Shown: one piece after another, positions 61,038 to 64,000 of the stretch | How positions within the stretch are numbered: the stretch's first letter is position 1 | Layout: the number at the start of each line of letters is the position of its first letter | Origin: Sordaria brevicollis | Lineage: Eukaryota > Ascomycota > Sordariomycetes > Sordariales > Sordariaceae | Assembly (NCBI GenBank): GCA_033439795.1 | Contig: JAUTDP010000015.1 | Span: forward strand, 1 to 64,000 | Length of the DNA: 64,000 nt | Direction of reading: 5' to 3' | The notes under the pieces: model-generated | What the model saw: the letters and a program-made list of their open reading frames with translations, nothing else | What the model was told of the DNA's origin: nothing | Databases searched by the model: none | Made by a program: the position numbers and the translations under genes

Positions 61038-62758
61038 GAAAGAAAGGGAGGAAGTGGTGGATATACCCCTTGATGTGAAAGATGGTGGTTTGATGTTGGA
61101 GGAGGAAGAAGTGGTAGCTCATGATGTTGGATAGAGAAAGGTATAAAGCATGATGAAACGAACATAGTAAGATAGGATAATGGTTACGATGTGCATAATG
61201 TCTAAATATCCTCATGGAGCATCACAAATATTCATCATCAACAAGCATGAATGATCACAAACTGACTTCAGGCAACGCAAGAACTTACCATTTCCTCTTC
61301 ACTACACGGATGTCGGAGGTGTTTCATCCGGTCGGTCTCTGAAACTTCCGAGACACCGATGTTTTCAAGCCACAAGTCCAGGGTATCAAGTTACACAACC
61401 CCCAATGCCTACCTATCAACCTTTGTCTTCCAAAAGTTCATGATCACCAACATCCCGCATCCCGTTTCTGGCCTGTTCAATGGCCTATTCTAAAACTGGA
61501 CGATCATGCCAGGAGACATGATGTATCAATGCCCAAAACCCGAGCTGTAAGCCAGCCAGATCCGAGTCCCCAGACCGTCTTCCAACGCCATAGAAGTAAA
61601 CAGCATTTGTAAGCAAGACCAACAGAACCAACTGAGCTCACCCAAGCTGAATCATCGTCAACAAACCCAACCCCCCCGTTGACTTCCATTTTCGGACTGT
61701 TAGTCGGGACCGAACCCCCCCATCCACGCGGAACGGCACATTAAGCTTGCCAAATCCACTAACAAATACTGTTAACCCTGCACATAACGATCAGCCGTGT
61801 ACCAAAGGTTTTGATCGTAATACCCAGGTTATCGTTATTCTCAGGTATGCCAAGAGGTAACATCTGGCCGATCAGGAGGCCGTTAGCGGGTGAAAGGGGT
61901 TTATTACCGGCCGTTACGAGCTGTCAGAGCCTGTTATGACCGTTACTATACCACCTGAGCATAACGATTTTAGTGTAATTTTCGCCCGAAATCTGATCGT
62001 AATCGTAATGTGAAGGTTAATCGTTACTCCCATACGTTTAGCCTCTGTTCCCGAGCTTTTGATCGCTAAACCGAGAATATCGTTATGCCTCTGATCGTTA
62101 TGTGCAGGGTTAACAGTAAGCTTATTCTTCTCTGGTGGGGTTTAGGGGTTTCTGTTAGTGCACACCCCTGCCACTCACTGTGTCAAGGCTATCTCATTAA
62201 CAGCTGATGTTAACTAGCGGGTCCAGTTCCGTGATTAACTTCTTTCCATCTGGCATTGGGCACAGTATTTAAATGTGCTCGGGACCGACTTCCCTTTTTT
62301 GTGTCGTTTCGTCTCACATGAGCTCTTCACTTATCGAATCCAATCCCGTGTTGTGTACGACATTGGCAAGAGAGTGTTAAATTCCGTGTTAACAGATAAC
62401 ACTAACAGCGCAACCGAGGAAGCTGGAAAGGGAACGGGACGATCTGCACCTACCCGCCCGGTCTGGCGTGTCTCTTGCATCTTCCAACCTCCTGGCCTTC
62501 TCCCGACGTGTCTCCCTTTTCTTCCTCGCGACAACTTCGTGAGAGCTTAGGATCTCGCGTTTTTGGTCAACAAACGACTAGCATTTGACTCTGGCTTCTG
62601 TTCGATACCCATTTGTATTCTCGCTACCTATCAAACAAATTCAATACCATCATCAACCTCGTCGTCCTCCTCGCTGATTTCACACCATCAACTCGACCTC
62701 ACCTTCAACGCGTCAGCCCACTTAACTTTGAACAACAACTTAAACAACACCACCCAAA
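61038..62758. other. Intergenic region holding a MITE, upstream of the FAD oxidoreductase
   Basis: No gene supported. The MITE at 61769-62116 is listed separately. The stretch 62117-62758 should carry the promoter and 5' UTR of the oxidoreductase; a TATTTAAA sequence at about 62264 could be its TATA element, but this is weak. Confidence 0.6.
61769..62116. mobile_element. 348-bp MITE with perfect 26-bp inverted repeats and TA target duplication
   Basis: Ends 61769-61794 and 62091-62116 are exact reverse complements (outer bases CTGTTAACCCTG). TA flanks both sides (61767-61768 and 62117-62118), the duplication made by Tc1/mariner-type transposases. There is no coding capacity. The interior repeats a short ATCGTTAT/ATAACGAT motif about eight times, in both orientations. 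It shows no RIP bias. Confidence 0.9.
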
Positions 62759-64000
62759 ATGGCCTCCACCACCCCTCAACCCACTCAACCCACTTCAACC
62801 GCCGCCCCAACCGCCGTCCCAGTCCCAGCGCCCACAAACACCACCAACATCGTCATCCTCGGTGGCAACCACGCCGGCCTCGGCACTCTTCACACCCTCG
62901 CCCGCCACACCATCCCGGCCCTCCAACGTCTTTCCTCCTCTCCTTCCACCTACAAAATCACCCTCCTAACCCCCAACACGCACTTCTTCTTTAAACCCGC
63001 CTCCCCCCGCGCCCTAATCCAGCCCGATCTCCTCCCGGGAGGCGAAGGCGAAGATAAAATCTTCCGCCCTTTGTCAGAAGCCATTAAACAATATGGCGAT
63101 CTGGTAACCGTGATCCGGGGGTTTGCAGTGGGCGTGGACATGGACAAGAAGGAGGTCAAGTTCAAACATGTAGATGTAGGAGGGTCAGGCGACGGGCTGT
63201 TCGTCCCGCCCTCTTCTACGGATGAGGGAGTGGTGCGGTATGACGTCCTGATCATCGCCACGGGGACCAAAGCCCGCTCAGCGCTGTGGACGTTACCTTC
63301 TGGTCCGGAGGTGCAGACTTTTAAATCTGCGCACGAGGTCGTCCAAAAACAGTGGGGGGAGATCAGGACCAAGCTGAAGAATCTGCAGTCGCCCGGACAT
63401 CAGCATCATAATATTTTGATTGCAGGCGGCGGACCGGTGGGGGTGGAAACGGCGGGGGAGGTGGCGGCGTGGTTGAAAGCGGAGGGGAAGACGGAGGGGG
63501 TTACGGTTACGTTGCTGTCGGGGTCGGATCGGTTGTTGGGGAGGAATTGTGGTGAGGGGCTGGGTCGCAAGGCGGAGGGGTACCTGAAGAAGAATTTTGG
63601 GGGGTTGGTGAGGGTGAGGCATGGAGTTAAGGTTGTTGGCACGGCTGATTCTTCGCCTGCTGGTGGTGCTGGTGCTGCCGAGGGCTCTGCGGTGCAAGAC
63701 GAAGAAGCAGCGCAGAAAGAGACGACAGTGACGTTGAGCGACGGCTCAACAACAACAGTAGCGCTCTACATCGACGCCACCGGCGGTTCTGGCACCGCCT
63801 CCGCTTTCCTTCCCTCGACCTGGCTCGATGCGACCGGGCGGATCAATACTGACGAGTTCTTTCGCGCTCGCGGCCCTTCGTCTTCCGATTCACCGTCCAG
63901 TGGTGCTGCAGCCGGTGGTATCTATGCCGTCGGCGACGTCGTTTCGGGCAGCGACAATACCCTCATTTCAACGAACTTTCAGGTACCGGTTGTCTGCTCC
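62759..64000 (+). CDS. FAD/NAD(P)-dependent oxidoreductase, AIFM2/FSP1-like, 3' end outside window
   Basis: At least 414 codons open from ATG 62759 to the window edge without a stop. After a Pro/Thr-rich leader of about 28 residues, NIVILGGNHAGLGTLHTLA is the dinucleotide (FAD) fold, with His in place of the usual Gly/Ala. Then come THFFFKPASPRALI, DVLIIATGTK (about residue 165), the second nucleotide fold HNILIAGGGPVGVETAGEVA (about 217-236) and GGIYAVGDVVSG (about 388), which binds the FAD ribityl chain. The order matches pyridine-nucleotide disulfide-type oxidoreductases of the AIF/AMID group (animal AIFM2/FSP1 reduces quinones). No mitochondrial signal is obvious. CAG-GTACC at 63980-63986 could be an intron donor, so the last codons are uncertain. 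Confidence 0.85.
   Translation, partial: MASTTPQPTQPTSTAAPTAVPVPAPTNTTNIVILGGNHAGLGTLHTLARHTIPALQRLSSSPSTYKITLLTPNTHFFFKPASPRALIQPDLLPGGEGEDKIFRPLSEAIKQYGDLVTVIRGFAVGVDMDKKEVKFKHVDVGGSGDGLFVPPSSTDEGVVRYDVLIIATGTKARSALWTLPSGPEVQTFKSAHEVVQKQWGEIRTKLKNLQSPGHQHHNILIAGGGPVGVETAGEVAAWLKAEGKTEGVTVTLLSGSDRLLGRNCGEGLGRKAEGYLKKNFGGLVRVRHGVKVVGTADSSPAGGAGAAEGSAVQDEEAAQKETTVTLSDGSTTTVALYIDATGGSGTASAFLPSTWLDATGRINTDEFFRARGPSSSDSPSSGAAAGGIYAVGDVVSGSDNTLISTNFQVPVVCS

Overview
The window reads as a filamentous ascomycete, most likely a plant-biomass-degrading Sordariomycete. The evidence is spliceosomal introns of 49-193 bp, a Ste6-type pheromone exporter, secreted AA9 and CE15 enzymes, and a genome split into a very AT-rich half and a GC-balanced gene-bearing half. 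Most of the first 44 kb has lost TpG and CpA dinucleotides in favour of TpA, which is the footprint of repeat-induced point mutation (RIP). No intact protein gene is visible there.

Positions 1 to about 44,050 are a nest of dead Ty3/gypsy LTR retrotransposons. Element B (plus strand, cut by the window start, seen at 1-3234 and 10919 to about 11700) is split by element A (3235-10913, minus strand, 286-bp LTRs, AATCG target duplication). Element D (19247-28288, minus strand, 306-bp LTRs, GAACG duplication) sits inside an 11-bp tandem array and itself carries a later, un-RIPped MITE at 26541-26981. Element C (31372-40157, plus strand, 299-bp LTRs, ATACT duplication) has a chromodomain. Each still shows pol fossils in the order reverse transcriptase then integrase, with stops and catalytic changes that are RIP-type transitions. 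The stretches 11.7-19.15 kb, 28.3-31.4 kb and 40.2-44.0 kb are equally AT-rich; I could not identify them.

Composition returns to normal at about 44.05-44.15 kb. A tRNA-Arg(ACG) gene at 45695-45766 is the first gene on the euchromatic side. Next come, on the minus strand, a two-exon Ste6-like full ABC transporter (46254-51147), a three-exon PBDC1/YPL225W homologue (51702-52358) and a five-exon AA9 lytic polysaccharide monooxygenase (53018-54379). On the plus strand follow a secreted CE15 glucuronoyl esterase (56005-57186), an MFS transporter of DHA1 type (58929-61037) and the 5' part of an AIFM2/FSP1-like FAD oxidoreductase (62759 to the window end). A 348-bp MITE with perfect 26-bp inverted repeats and TA target duplication lies at 61769-62116, upstream of the last gene.

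The AA9 and CE15 genes are divergent neighbours sharing a 1.6-kb intergenic region; both act outside the cell on plant cell wall (cellulose or hemicellulose, and lignin-glucuronoxylan esters). The other genes look like unrelated housekeeping or transport functions. No new biosynthetic or defence system is visible; the most unusual content is the RIP record in the transposons and the 11-bp minisatellite shared between heterochromatin and a gene's 3' flank.
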